From the NCBI GenBank assembly GCA_030247855.1, contig JAPDRN010000184.1, positions 1 to 55,546 on the forward strand: a stretch of DNA of 55,546 bases. Reading direction: 5' to 3'. The notes below the pieces were generated by a model. That model saw nothing but the letters and a program-made list of their open reading frames with translations, searched no databases and was not told the origin of the DNA. Position numbers and translations under genes: made by a program. How positions within the stretch are numbered: position 1 is the first letter of the stretch; the number at the start of each line of letters is the position of its first letter. Positions 23,640-31,392 of the stretch are shown here, piece after piece. The stretch comes from Knufia peltigerae (taxonomy: Eukaryota; Ascomycota; Eurotiomycetes; Chaetothyriales; Trichomeriaceae).

Positions 23640-23710
23640 AGTGTCCCCCTGCCAAGGGGCCCTTGTGGGCACGTGGGGACACTCGTAGAGTTGGGCCTTC
23701 GTTCCGAAGG
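23640..23710. promoter_or_regulatory. Nested palindromes upstream of the small exported protein genes
   Basis: AGTGTCCCC (23640-23648) and GGGGACACT (23675-23683) enclose an inner palindrome CAAGGG-G-CCCTTG (23653-23665). A further hairpin CCTTCG-TTC-CGAAGG (23696-23710) lies 15 bp before the start codon at 23726. The layout suits an operator or a structured leader; which one is not determinable. Confidence 0.5.
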
Positions 23711-23725
23711 ATCGGGAGGTTGGCG

Positions 23726-24202
23726 ATGTACCGCACCACGATGATCGTGCTGTTGCTGTGCTTGCCTGGCGTTGCACAGGCCAAGCCGGAAAAGGCGGCT
23801 GTGCAGATGGACCGCCAGAGCCCGGTGGCCGAGCAGGTCCGCCAGGTCGAAAAAGCCCTGCAGCAGGGCGACTACAACGAAATCTCCGCCGAAGACCGCA
23901 GTCAGGTCCAGCAGGCACTGGTGCGGATCACCCAGCGGATGGGCGGCCGCCAGACCGTCCAGGAGCTGCCGCCGCAGGTGCAGAACGACGTCTTCAACGA
24001 TCAGGAGCGGGTCAACAGCATCCTGACGCGCGCCCACGACGACAGCCGCCAGATCTGCTCGTACCAGCGCACCACGGGCAGCAACATGCCCAAGAGCCGT
24101 TGCCTGACCGTGGCCGAACGGCGCCGCATCGAAGAGAAGGGCAAGGCCCTGCTCAACGACCAGCGCACCTACAGCAACGTGAACCCGGATTCCAAGCTTT
24201 AA
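23726..24202 (+). CDS. Small exported protein, paralogue 1 (C-x14-C)
   Basis: This 158-residue protein has a signal peptide (MYRTTMIVLLLCLPGVAQA, cleavage near 19) and a helical, charged mature part. It shares a pattern with the next gene: an acidic helix, EVFNDQ-like (DVFNDQERVNSILTRAHDDSRQIC), GSNM and C, then TVAERRRIEEK. The two cysteines are 14 residues apart and could form a disulfide. The function is unknown. It starts the run of genes leading into the two-component system. The ATG at 23726 was chosen because it begins the signal peptide and has GGGAGG upstream. Confidence 0.65.
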   Translation: MYRTTMIVLLLCLPGVAQAKPEKAAVQMDRQSPVAEQVRQVEKALQQGDYNEISAEDRSQVQQALVRITQRMGGRQTVQELPPQVQNDVFNDQERVNSILTRAHDDSRQICSYQRTTGSNMPKSRCLTVAERRRIEEKGKALLNDQRTYSNVNPDSKL

Positions 24203-24291
24203 AGCCGCCTGCACCCTGCCGGCCAGCACTTGCTGGCAGAGCGCGCATCCGCATACAGTCGGCGTTCACCTCAGACAGGGATTCGTTTGTC

Positions 24292-24765
24292 ATGAAGCAT
24301 CCAGTTATATCGGCGGTTCTGGTTTCGGCGTTGGCCCTGGTCGCTGCCTCGGCAGGGGCCAAGAGTGCCGAAGAGGTATTCCTGCCGGGCAAGCCGCTGC
24401 TGCAGCAGGTTGAGCGCATCGAGATCGAGCTCAATGACGGCGAGACCTATTCCGAACTGCGCCAGGAAGAGCGCGGCAAGGTCCGCGAGACCCTGGTTCG
24501 TATCCGCGCCGCCGCCGAGCAGTACCCGACCAAGGACGCGATGCCTGAATCGGTACGAACTGAGGTCTTCAACGATCAGCAGGTCGTGAACACCGTTTTG
24601 ACACAGGCGCGTGAAGATAGTCGTCTAATATGCCGACGTGAGAAGACCATTGGTTCCAACATGTCGTCCACGCAATGCATGACCGTCGCCGAGCGTGCTC
24701 GGCAGAAGGACAAGGCACAGCGCGATATGGGCCAGGCCCAGCGCGTCGGTAAATTCGTCAATTAG
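24292..24765 (+). CDS. Small exported protein, paralogue 2 (C-x14-C)
   Basis: This 157-residue protein has a signal peptide ending near residue 23 (AASAGA). The mature part repeats the plan of paralogue 1: VEKALQQGDYNEIS there corresponds to VERIEIELNDGETYS here, then EVFNDQQVVNTVLTQAREDSRLIC, GSNM-x4-C and TVAERARQKDK. The cysteines are again 14 residues apart. Its stop is 2 bp before the response regulator start, so it is almost certainly co-transcribed and perhaps coupled with the kinase system. It could be a periplasmic ligand or accessory for the sensor (inference). Family not recognised. Confidence 0.7.
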   Translation: MKHPVISAVLVSALALVAASAGAKSAEEVFLPGKPLLQQVERIEIELNDGETYSELRQEERGKVRETLVRIRAAAEQYPTKDAMPESVRTEVFNDQQVVNTVLTQAREDSRLICRREKTIGSNMSSTQCMTVAERARQKDKAQRDMGQAQRVGKFVN

Positions 24766-24767
24766 AG

Positions 24768-25451
24768 GTGACAGTGAGAATCCTGGTAATCGAAGACAAC
24801 AGCGACATTGCGGCCAATCTGGGCGACTACCTCGAGGACCGGGGCCACACCGTGGACTTCGCTGCCGACGGAGTGACCGGGTTGCATCTGGCTGTCGTGC
24901 ACGAGTTCGACGCGATTGTCCTGGATCTCAACCTGCCCGGCATGGACGGTATCGAGGTCTGCCGCAAGCTTCGCAATGAAGCGCGCAAGCAGACCCCGGT
25001 GCTGATGCTGACCGCGCGCGATTCGCTGGACAACAAGCTGGCCGGCTTCGATTCCGGTGCTGACGACTACCTGATCAAGCCGTTCGCGCTGCAGGAAGTG
25101 GAAGTGCGTCTGAACGCCCTGTCGCGTCGCGGCAAGGGCGTGCAGACCCGCGTGCTGGAAACCGGTGACCTGGAGTACAACCTGGACACGCTGGAAGTGC
25201 GCCGCCAGGGCAAGCTGCTGCAGCTCAACCCGACCGCACTGAAGATCCTGCAGGCGTTGATGGAAGCGGCTCCGGCCGTGGTCACCCGGCAGGAACTGGA
25301 AACCCGTGTCTGGGGCGAAGAGCTGCCGGACTCCGATTCGCTGCGCGTGCACATCCATGGCCTGCGCGCCGTGGTGGACAAGCCCTTTGAAGTGCCGATG
25401 ATCCAGACCCGCCATGGCATCGGATACCGCATCGCCACGCCGGAAGCCTGA
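24768..25451 (+). CDS. OmpR/PhoB-family response regulator
   Basis: This 227-residue two-domain regulator has a receiver domain (residues 1-120) with acidic pocket Glu9-Asp10, phospho-acceptor Asp53 (VLDLNLPGMDG), Thr in MLTAR, and Lys in LIKPF. The winged-helix DNA-binding domain (about 130-225) shows LNPTALKILQALMEAAPAVVTRQEL, SDSLRVHIHGLRAVVDK and TRHGIGYRI. The GTG at 24768 follows GAGG with short spacing; a GTG at 24774 is an alternative. It is the middle of a unit: exported protein, regulator, kinase. Confidence 0.93.
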   Translation: MTVRILVIEDNSDIAANLGDYLEDRGHTVDFAADGVTGLHLAVVHEFDAIVLDLNLPGMDGIEVCRKLRNEARKQTPVLMLTARDSLDNKLAGFDSGADDYLIKPFALQEVEVRLNALSRRGKGVQTRVLETGDLEYNLDTLEVRRQGKLLQLNPTALKILQALMEAAPAVVTRQELETRVWGEELPDSDSLRVHIHGLRAVVDKPFEVPMIQTRHGIGYRIATPEA

Positions 25452-25455
25452 TTCT

Positions 25456-26784
25456 GTGGCAAGCAAGGGGGAGCGCCGGCGCACGCCTTATCGGCGGCGC
25501 CTGCGCAGCCGCATCATCGTCTCGTTCGTGTTGTTGGGCTTCTGCCTGACGACACTGTTCGCGTTCGCCACCAACTGGGCCCGCATGCGGGTGGAAAACC
25601 AGCTGGTGGAAGACGTGATGAACCGCAACATCAGCGAGTACGTGCGGCGTTATTACGAAAGCCCGGACCGCAACCCCGACCTGCCGGTGCAGCAGATGCG
25701 CGCGCGCCTGATCAAGCCGGACAAGTTCGAGGCCCTGCGCGAGGAAGAGCCGGACTGGTACGAGTTCAAGGACGGCCTGTACAACATGGGCGGTGTGGAC
25801 GAGCGCGGTGAGCGCTATTCCTACAAGCTGGCCGTGCGTAAGACCCCCGATGCCTGGGCGTTCCTGGCCTACGACATGACCGACAGCGTTCGCGGTGGGC
25901 AGCAGCTCAACCGCGCGCTGTTCCTGTCGGTGCTGGTGTTCAGCCTGCTGTCGCTGGTGCTGGGCTGGTGGTCGGCGTCCAAGGTGATGAAGCCGGTGTC
26001 GGATCTGGCCGCACGCCTGCGTGCGTACCGTGGCGGCACCAGCGACCCCGAACCCTTGGCGCCGCGCTTCCCCGATGACGAAGTGGGGCAGCTGGCGCAG
26101 GCGCTGGATGACTATTCATCGCGGCTGACCGAAGTGGTGCAGCGCGACCGTGAGTTCAACGCGGACGTCAGCCATGAGCTGCGTACGCCGCTGGCGGTGA
26201 TTCGTGGCGCCACCGAACTGCTGCTGACCCGCCCGGGCCTGGACGAGAAGGTGCTGCAGCGCCTGCAGCGCATCCAACGTGCCGAGCAACAGTGCAGCGA
26301 TCTGATCGGCGCGTTGTTGCTGCTGTCGCGCAACGAGCGCGGGCAGGGCAGCAGCAATGTGGCCCGTGTGGCAGAACAGCTGCTGGATGCGCATCGCGCG
26401 CAGTTGGGTGGCAAGCCGCTGGAACTGCATCTGGATGGCGAACGCGATCTGGTCATCGATGCCCCCGAAGCGGCGTTGTCGGTGGCGCTGGGCAACCTGA
26501 TCGGCAATGCGGTGAAGTATTCGCAGGATGGCGAGGTGCGCGTGCATGTGGGTGCCAATGCCGTGTCGGTGACCGACAGCGGGCCGGGCCTGAGCGAGGA
26601 AGATGCCGCCAAGTTGTTCCAGCGCGGCTATCGCGGTACTCATGCCGGACACTCGCAGGGCGGCGGCATCGGCCTGTCGATCGTCAGCCGCCTGTGCGAT
26701 CTGTACGGCTGGCAGGTAAGCGTGCGCCCGGGCGGCGCCCGCGGCGTGATCGCCACACTGACGTTCTCGCCGAAGCCGCTGTAA
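25456..26784 (+). CDS. Membrane sensor histidine kinase
   Basis: This 442-residue kinase has TM1 (about residues 20-40, SFVLLGFCLTTLFAFATNW), a periplasmic sensor of about 110 residues with an acidic/aromatic patch (LREEEPDWYEFKDGLYNMGGVDERGERYSY), and TM2 (about 155-175, LFLSVLVFSLLSLVLGWW). These are followed by a HAMP linker, the H box DVSHELRTPL (His240), the N box (GNLIGNAVKY), and the G boxes (VTDSGPGLSEED; GGGIGLSIV). The GTG at 25456 is 4 bp after the regulator stop. The domain order resembles ColS-type kinases of Xanthomonadaceae, but the signal is not known. Confidence 0.92.
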   Translation: MASKGERRRTPYRRRLRSRIIVSFVLLGFCLTTLFAFATNWARMRVENQLVEDVMNRNISEYVRRYYESPDRNPDLPVQQMRARLIKPDKFEALREEEPDWYEFKDGLYNMGGVDERGERYSYKLAVRKTPDAWAFLAYDMTDSVRGGQQLNRALFLSVLVFSLLSLVLGWWSASKVMKPVSDLAARLRAYRGGTSDPEPLAPRFPDDEVGQLAQALDDYSSRLTEVVQRDREFNADVSHELRTPLAVIRGATELLLTRPGLDEKVLQRLQRIQRAEQQCSDLIGALLLLSRNERGQGSSNVARVAEQLLDAHRAQLGGKPLELHLDGERDLVIDAPEAALSVALGNLIGNAVKYSQDGEVRVHVGANAVSVTDSGPGLSEEDAAKLFQRGYRGTHAGHSQGGGIGLSIVSRLCDLYGWQVSVRPGGARGVIATLTFSPKPL

Positions 26785-26809
26785 TCCCTTCTGGCTGCTG
26801 CTTCGGTGG

Positions 26810-26829
26810 GTGCCGACCTTGGTCGGCAC
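26810..26829. repeat. GTGCCGACC palindrome
   Basis: GTGCCGACC-TT-GGTCGGCAC lies within GGTGGGTGCC, the same core as the palindromes at 49389-49413. It is 26 bp after the kinase stop and may end its transcript. Confidence 0.7.
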
Positions 26830-27090
26830 GAATCCTCCCGTCGCCGAAATCTCCCACTCGGCGCGAAATGTCGCATGCAACGCCAATGCAGCTTTTGCGA
26901 AGGCGCGGCGTTTCTGGTCCAGCACGACACCTGCGTGATGCATTCCGCGCCCTGCGCGTGTCACACCGCACGGTTCCGCAGACGGTTGGCCCACATGGCG
27001 TTTTCGCCTCATGACCGCATCACATGCAACTGGCGAGATGGCATGGCTGGGGTCATCGCCCTGGCCGGGATTGGCGTCCTGAAATCGACC

Positions 27091-27213
27091 CAACAATCAA
27101 CAAACCTCTGATGCGCCGAAGGCCGTCATGGAAAATGCACCGCGATGCCCTTGCTTTGGCGGGCGGTGCGTGGGGACTTTAAAGAGTCCGCCGGAGTGTT
27201 TTGTTGATTGTTG
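27091..27213. repeat. Inverted repeat with 14-bp perfect arms
   Basis: CAACAATCAACAAA (27091-27104) recurs inverted as TTTGTTGATTGTTG (27200-27213), 95 bp apart. Each arm is itself a tandem heptamer (CAACAAT CAACAAA), the kind of spacing used by OmpR-type regulators. The arms are AT-rich in a GC-rich genome. Confidence 0.6.
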
Positions 27214-27289
27214 TGATCCGGTACGCCAACCCGCACCGTCCGCCACCTCGCATCCGCGGGTGGCCTTGCCGTCTGCGAGGAGCACTCCC

Positions 27290-27676
27290 ATGTCTACACG
27301 CACTACCTATCCGAACCTGCGCCGCCTGGTCGGCGAATCTGCCGACCAGTTGCCGGCCGACATCGCCGAACGCATCGAAGACGTACTGGCCGAACCCAGC
27401 GACCTGCTGCCCGCGCTGATGGCGCGCATGGACGGCCGCGACAATGCTGATGGCCAGACCCGGCAGGGCGCCGGTCTCACCCCGTCGCAGGCGGTGACCC
27501 TGGCCAGCCTCAGCCGCACCCTGGCCGGTCTCAATGCGCTGATCCAGATGCTGCACGCCGCTGAAGCGGCACGGGTGCAGGGCAGTGCAGGCCAGCAACT
27601 GCCGCCGGACGTAGTGGAAGGCCTGTTGCTGGCCGCCCGCGAACTGGCCCGCTACGCCCGCCAGCAACTGGAGTAG
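27290..27676 (+). CDS. Unknown 128-residue protein
   Basis: This soluble helical protein has no signal peptide (MSTRTTYPNLRRLVGESADQLPADIAERIEDVL; LTPSQAVTLASLSRTLAGLNALIQML; LPPDVVEGLLLAARELARYARQQLE). The central helices have a coiled-coil look. The family is not recognised. The ATG at 27290 has a strong GAGGAG ribosome-binding site 7 bp upstream. It lies downstream of the inverted repeat and upstream of SMAG repeats, separate from the coaE-pil block on the other strand. Confidence 0.6.
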   Translation: MSTRTTYPNLRRLVGESADQLPADIAERIEDVLAEPSDLLPALMARMDGRDNADGQTRQGAGLTPSQAVTLASLSRTLAGLNALIQMLHAAEAARVQGSAGQQLPPDVVEGLLLAARELARYARQQLE

Positions 27677-27696
27677 AGCCACGCCATGCGTGGATG
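27673..27696 (+). repeat. SMAG-type (GTAG) repeat
   Basis: GTAGAGCCACGCCATGCGTGG is a GTAG head plus CCACGC-CAT-GCGTGG hairpin. It overlaps the stop codon of the preceding gene. Confidence 0.8.
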
Positions 27697-27719
27697 CGCG
27701 TTCGCGCGGTGCTGGTGAA

Positions 27720-27743
27720 GTAGAGCCACGCCATGCGTGGATG
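27720..27743 (+). repeat. SMAG-type (GTAG) repeat
   Basis: The same core as the previous one, 47 bp downstream and in the same direction, forming a tandem pair between convergent genes. Confidence 0.8.
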
Positions 27744-27774
27744 CCATTCGCGTGGTGCCGATAGACCTGCCGGC

Positions 27775-28386
27775 TTATCCGGCCGCCAACGCCAGATACC
27801 GCGCGTGCAAGCGCTCCACCTGCGCCTGCAGGTCATCCGGATGGCCGTCATTGACGACCACGTCGTCGGCCAGCGCCAGGCGCTGCGCGCGGCTGGCCTG
27901 GGCGGCGATCATCTGGTCGGCCAGCGCGGCGTCGATGCCGTCGCGCTGCATCAGCCGGGCGTGCTGTACCGCCTCGGGCGCATCCACCAGCAGCACCCGG
28001 TCCAGCCAGGGATAGGCCTGGCGGCCGCCCACTTCGGTCAGCAGCGGGATCGCCGCCAGCGCATAGGGGCTGGCGGCCTGCTCGCACTGCTGTTGCATCA
28101 ACCGGCGGATGGCCGGGTGAGTGATCGCTTCCAGCGCCGTCCGCTCGGCCGGGTCTGCAAAGATGTGGGCCCGCAGGCGGGCACGGTCCAGGCTGCCGTC
28201 GGCCAGCAGCATGTCAGCGCCGAAGCGTTCGGCAATCAGGGACAGGGCAGGGCTGCCGATTGCCACCACCGCGCGCGCGGCCAGGTCGGCATCGGCCACA
28301 ACAATCCCCAGCGCCTCGAAGCGCCGGGTCACCTCACTCTTGCCCGAGGCGATGCCGCCGGTCAGGCCAACCACATACTGGCTCAC
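27775..28386 (-). CDS. Dephospho-CoA kinase CoaE
   Basis: This 203-residue P-loop kinase performs the last step of coenzyme A synthesis. It has VVGLTGGIASGKSEV (Walker A), ALGIVVADADLAARAVV, and LLTEVGGRQAYPWLDRVLLVDAPEAVQHARLMQRDG. The GTG at 28386 was chosen because conserved sequence starts there (SQYVVGLTGG). It is the last gene of the pilC-pilD-coaE run, 11 bp downstream of pilD, the gene order common in gamma-proteobacteria. Confidence 0.95.
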   Translation of the reverse strand: MSQYVVGLTGGIASGKSEVTRRFEALGIVVADADLAARAVVAIGSPALSLIAERFGADMLLADGSLDRARLRAHIFADPAERTALEAITHPAIRRLMQQQCEQAASPYALAAIPLLTEVGGRQAYPWLDRVLLVDAPEAVQHARLMQRDGIDAALADQMIAAQASRAQRLALADDVVVNDGHPDDLQAQVERLHARYLALAAG

Positions 28387-28397
28387 GGGGACTCCCC

Positions 28398-29261
28398 TCA
28401 GCGCAGCCCGCTCATCACCAGATACTGGTTCAACAGCGGCTCGCCCCACATGAAGAACAACCAGCCGGCCAGTGCCAGGTAGGGGCCGAACGGGATCGGT
28501 GTCGCCCGGTCACGGCCACGGCTGTACAGCCAGATCGAGCCGATGATGGCGCCCAGCACCGACGACATCAGGATGATCGGCAGGATGCCCTTCATGCCGC
28601 ACCAGGCCCCCAGCGCGGCCAGCAGCTTGAAGTCGCCGTGGCCCATGCCTTCCTTGCCGGTCAGCTGCTTGAACAGCCACCACACCGACCACAGCGACAG
28701 ATAGCCCAGCAGGGCGCCGAGCAGGGCCGGCTTGGCGGGCATGTACAGGTTGTCGATGCTGCCGATCAACCCCAGCCACATCAGCGGCAGGGTCAATTGG
28801 TCCGGTAGCAGCTGGGTGCGCAGGTCGATGCCGGACAAGGCGATCAGGAAGCAGGTCAGCACGATGGCGCCGAAGCCCTGCCAGCCGAAGCCGAATTGCC
28901 ACACGCAGGCCAGCACCATCACTGCGGTCAGCGCCTCCACCAGCGGGTACTGGATGGAGATCGGTGCCTTGCAGTGGCGGCACTTGCCGCCCTGGATGAT
29001 CCAGCTGAACAGCGGGATGTTCTCGTACCAGGCCAGCTTGTGCTTGCAGTGCGGGCAGTGCGAAGGCTCCACCACGATGCCCGGTGGGGGCGGCTCGTAG
29101 AAGTCCGGCTCCTCCAGCACTTCGCGCGCATCGCGCTTCCACTGCCACTCCAGCCGCTTGGGCAGGCGCAGGATGACGACGTTCAGGAAGCTGCCCAGAA
29201 GCAGTCCCAAGCCGGCCGCGGCGGGGTAGCCGAGGCCGGGATGCTGGTCGAGAAATGCCAT
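28398..29261 (-). CDS. Prepilin peptidase / N-methyltransferase PilD
   Basis: This 287-residue inner-membrane enzyme cleaves and N-methylates type IV prepilins and type II secretion pseudopilins. The N-terminal methylase region has the zinc motif CPHC-x(~20)-CRHC. The aspartic peptidase sites are Asp in GIDLRTQLLPD and Asp in GMGHGDFKLLAALGAW. Eight or so hydrophobic segments are seen. It lies 3 bp downstream of pilC. Confidence 0.96.
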   Translation of the reverse strand: MAFLDQHPGLGYPAAAGLGLLLGSFLNVVILRLPKRLEWQWKRDAREVLEEPDFYEPPPPGIVVEPSHCPHCKHKLAWYENIPLFSWIIQGGKCRHCKAPISIQYPLVEALTAVMVLACVWQFGFGWQGFGAIVLTCFLIALSGIDLRTQLLPDQLTLPLMWLGLIGSIDNLYMPAKPALLGALLGYLSLWSVWWLFKQLTGKEGMGHGDFKLLAALGAWCGMKGILPIILMSSVLGAIIGSIWLYSRGRDRATPIPFGPYLALAGWLFFMWGEPLLNQYLVMSGLR

Positions 29262-29264
29262 TGT

Positions 29265-30524
29265 TTATCCAACTGCTCCGGCAAGCTTGAAGATTGGCAG
29301 GTACATGCCGATGACAATGCTGCCAACGATGCCACCAATGATGACCATGATGAAAGGCTCCAGCAGGCTGCTCAACGCATCCACAGCATTGTTGACCTCC
29401 TGCTCATAATACTCGGCTACCTTGAACAGCATGGCATCCAGGGCGCCAGCCTCTTCGCCGATGCCGGTCATCTGGATGACCATGTGCGGGAACAGGTTCT
29501 GTTGCTTCATTGCCACGTTGACCGGATAGCCGACCGAGACGTCATCGCGCATGCGCAGCACGGCCTCTTCGTAGACCTTGTTGCCGGTGGCGCCAGCGAC
29601 GATGCCCAGCGCCTCCACCAGAGGCACGCCGGCCTTGAAGGTCACCGCCGTGGTGCGGGCGAAGCGCGCGATCGCACTGTTGTTCATGATCTGTCCGATC
29701 ACCGGTACCTTCAGGATCAGGCGATCCATCGTGTGCTGCAGAGACGGGGACCGTTTGTAACCAGCAATGAACCCAGACACCCCGCCAATAATGATGATTA
29801 GAATCAACCACCACCAAGACACAAGGAATCGTGAAATTCCAACGATCAGCTGCGTAAATGCGGGTAGGTCAGCCCCGAAGCCACGAAATACATCTTCAAA
29901 TTGTGGGACCACCCATACCAACAATACTCCGCTGACGAGAATTGCTACCGCCATGACCATGATGGGGTAGAAGAGAGCCTTCTTGATCTTGCCCTTCAGG
30001 GTCTCAATGTTCTCCTTGTAGTTGGCGACGGTATCAAGGACCGTTTCCAACACGCCCGCCCCTTCGCCAGCCCGCACGAGATTGCGGTACAGCTCGTCGA
30101 ACTGAACGGGATGCTTGCTGATCGCTTCATAGAGCGATGCGCCTCCCTCGATGTCGGTCCTGATGGCGCCGATCATCTTCTTCATTCGCTGGTTTTTGTG
30201 CCCGCCGCCAATGATCTCCAGTGCGGAAACGATTGGCACACCTGATTTCATCATGGTGGCCATCTGTCTACTGAAGAAAGCAATGTCCTTGGCCGTAATA
30301 CGGCTGCCCGTATCACCAAAGAGTGGCTTAGGCTTGGCTTTGACTGCCTTCGGGGTAATTCCTTGACGGCGTAGCTCTGCGCGCAGCAGGTTGGCATTCT
30401 TTGCCAGCTGCTCGCCTTTCATCTTGATGCCCCGCTTGTCGGTCCCCTCCCAGACAAACGGTTGCAACTCCATAGTGGCACGCGCCACCGGCTCATTCTT
30501 GATCACACTGCGGCTGACAGACAT
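29265..30524 (-). CDS. Type IV pilus platform protein PilC
   Basis: This 419-residue inner-membrane protein has two GspF domains. The first (ITAKDIAFFSRQMATMMKSGVPIVSALEIIGGG) and second (IARFARTTAVTFKAGVPLVEALGIVAGATGN) each carry the F-R/T-x-L-M-x-GVPL signature, with TM segments near residues 190-215 and 390-415. It recruits PilB and couples its motor cycle to pilin assembly. The ATG at 30524 begins the first recognised residues; it is divergent from pilA. Confidence 0.94.
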   Translation of the reverse strand: MSVSRSVIKNEPVARATMELQPFVWEGTDKRGIKMKGEQLAKNANLLRAELRRQGITPKAVKAKPKPLFGDTGSRITAKDIAFFSRQMATMMKSGVPIVSALEIIGGGHKNQRMKKMIGAIRTDIEGGASLYEAISKHPVQFDELYRNLVRAGEGAGVLETVLDTVANYKENIETLKGKIKKALFYPIMVMAVAILVSGVLLVWVVPQFEDVFRGFGADLPAFTQLIVGISRFLVSWWWLILIIIIGGVSGFIAGYKRSPSLQHTMDRLILKVPVIGQIMNNSAIARFARTTAVTFKAGVPLVEALGIVAGATGNKVYEEAVLRMRDDVSVGYPVNVAMKQQNLFPHMVIQMTGIGEEAGALDAMLFKVAEYYEQEVNNAVDALSSLLEPFIMVIIGGIVGSIVIGMYLPIFKLAGAVG

Positions 30525-30758
30525 GTTGGCTCCCCGGCCCGCCATCCCCAGACGGGCATCCGCCGATGGTAGCGGGTTCATCGCCGACATGGCAGATCAG
30601 GAGTGGGTCAGAATGCGAATTTGTACCGGCGGCCGGCCAAAGGTGACGCATTGCGTCACATTGTCGGACTCGTCGCAGAATGATGACTGGGGGGTTCACA
30701 TCGCGGGAATTGCTGCCATCATGGGCGCGGGGAAATTCAGGGGGAGGCGTGCCGGGGT

Positions 30759-30774
30759 TGGCACGCAACCTGCG
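30759..30774 (+). promoter_or_regulatory. Sigma-54 promoter of pilA
   Basis: TGGCACG-CAAC-CTGCG matches the sigma-54 consensus TGGCACG-N4-TTGCW, with GG (30760-30761) and GC (30772-30773) exactly 12 bp apart. It predicts a start near 30785 and a leader of about 88 nt before pilA. PilR, encoded at 33346-34719, is the expected activator. Confidence 0.8.
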
Positions 30775-30872
30775 TTGATCCACCCGCAGGGTGCAGGACC
30801 CGCTCAGCCGGCCGGTGGCCGGATCGATCCTGCGCACTGACTCAACCACCACTATCTTGGGGATGTATCACT

Positions 30873-31280
30873 ATGAAGAACCAGAAGGGCTTCACCCTTA
30901 TCGAACTGATGATCGTCGTTGCGATCATCGCCATCCTGGCTGCCATCGCCATTCCGGCCTATCAGGACTACGTTGTCCGCTCGCAGGGCGCCTCGGCTCT
31001 GGCCGAAATCACCCCGGGTAAGGTCGGTTTCGAGCAGGCCGTCAATGAAGGCAAGACCCCGTCGGTCGTTGCTGCCGATGCCGGTTTCATCGGCGTGCAG
31101 GCTGATACCTCCTACTGCACTGTCTCGGTCACTGCCACCACCATCCTCTGCACCACCAAGGGTGGTAACGCGACCAAGTTCAACGCCAATACGCTCACCT
31201 GGACCCGCGATGCCGACACCGGCCTGTGGGCTTGCACCTCGAGTCTGGATGCCAAGTACAAGCCGGGCAAGTGCACCTAA
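30873..31280 (+). CDS. Type IV major pilin PilA
   Basis: This 135-residue pilin has a short leader ending in Gly6 and the mature start FTLIELMIVVAIIAILAAIAIPAYQDYV (prepilin cleavage after KNQKG, Glu5 present). The globular domain has cysteines in YCTVSV, ILCTT, LWACTS and GKCT, giving two probable disulfides, one closing the C-terminal D-loop. A sigma-54 promoter lies upstream and a strong terminator downstream, so it is mostly transcribed alone. Confidence 0.96.
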   Translation: MKNQKGFTLIELMIVVAIIAILAAIAIPAYQDYVVRSQGASALAEITPGKVGFEQAVNEGKTPSVVAADAGFIGVQADTSYCTVSVTATTILCTTKGGNATKFNANTLTWTRDADTGLWACTSSLDAKYKPGKCT

Positions 31281-31304
31281 TAGGTTGATCGCTTGAGCCA
31301 AGAG

Positions 31305-31334
31305 GCCCCCGCTTTCATGCGGGGGCTTTTTTTT
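31305..31334 (+). terminator. Intrinsic terminator after pilA
   Basis: GCCCCCGC-TTTCAT-GCGGGGGC followed by eight T. It separates pilA from pilB. Confidence 0.95.
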
Positions 31335-31392
31335 GGTTCTTCTCCCGTCGCGACGAGTCGGCTAATCTGCGCAGGGGAGTAGGAGAAATTCG

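Larger units (their letters stand above)
26785..27289. other. 505-bp intergenic region with inverted repeats
   Basis: No convincing gene is present. It contains a GTGCCGACC/GGTCGGCAC palindrome (26810-26829), a 14-bp perfect inverted repeat (27091-27104 and 27200-27213), and a GGACT-TTAAAG-AGTCC palindrome (about 27175-27190). An open frame at 26806-27111 starts in the first repeat and looks like no protein. Confidence 0.6.

Noticed and set aside
26806..27111. 101-codon open frame after the histidine kinase, Cys-rich
   Set aside because: It begins inside a palindromic repeat, has no ribosome-binding site, unlike codon use, and ends in the inverted-repeat arm.
30391..30840. 149-codon plus-strand frame upstream of pilA
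   Set aside because: It overlaps the pilC start antisense and runs through the sigma-54 promoter of pilA.
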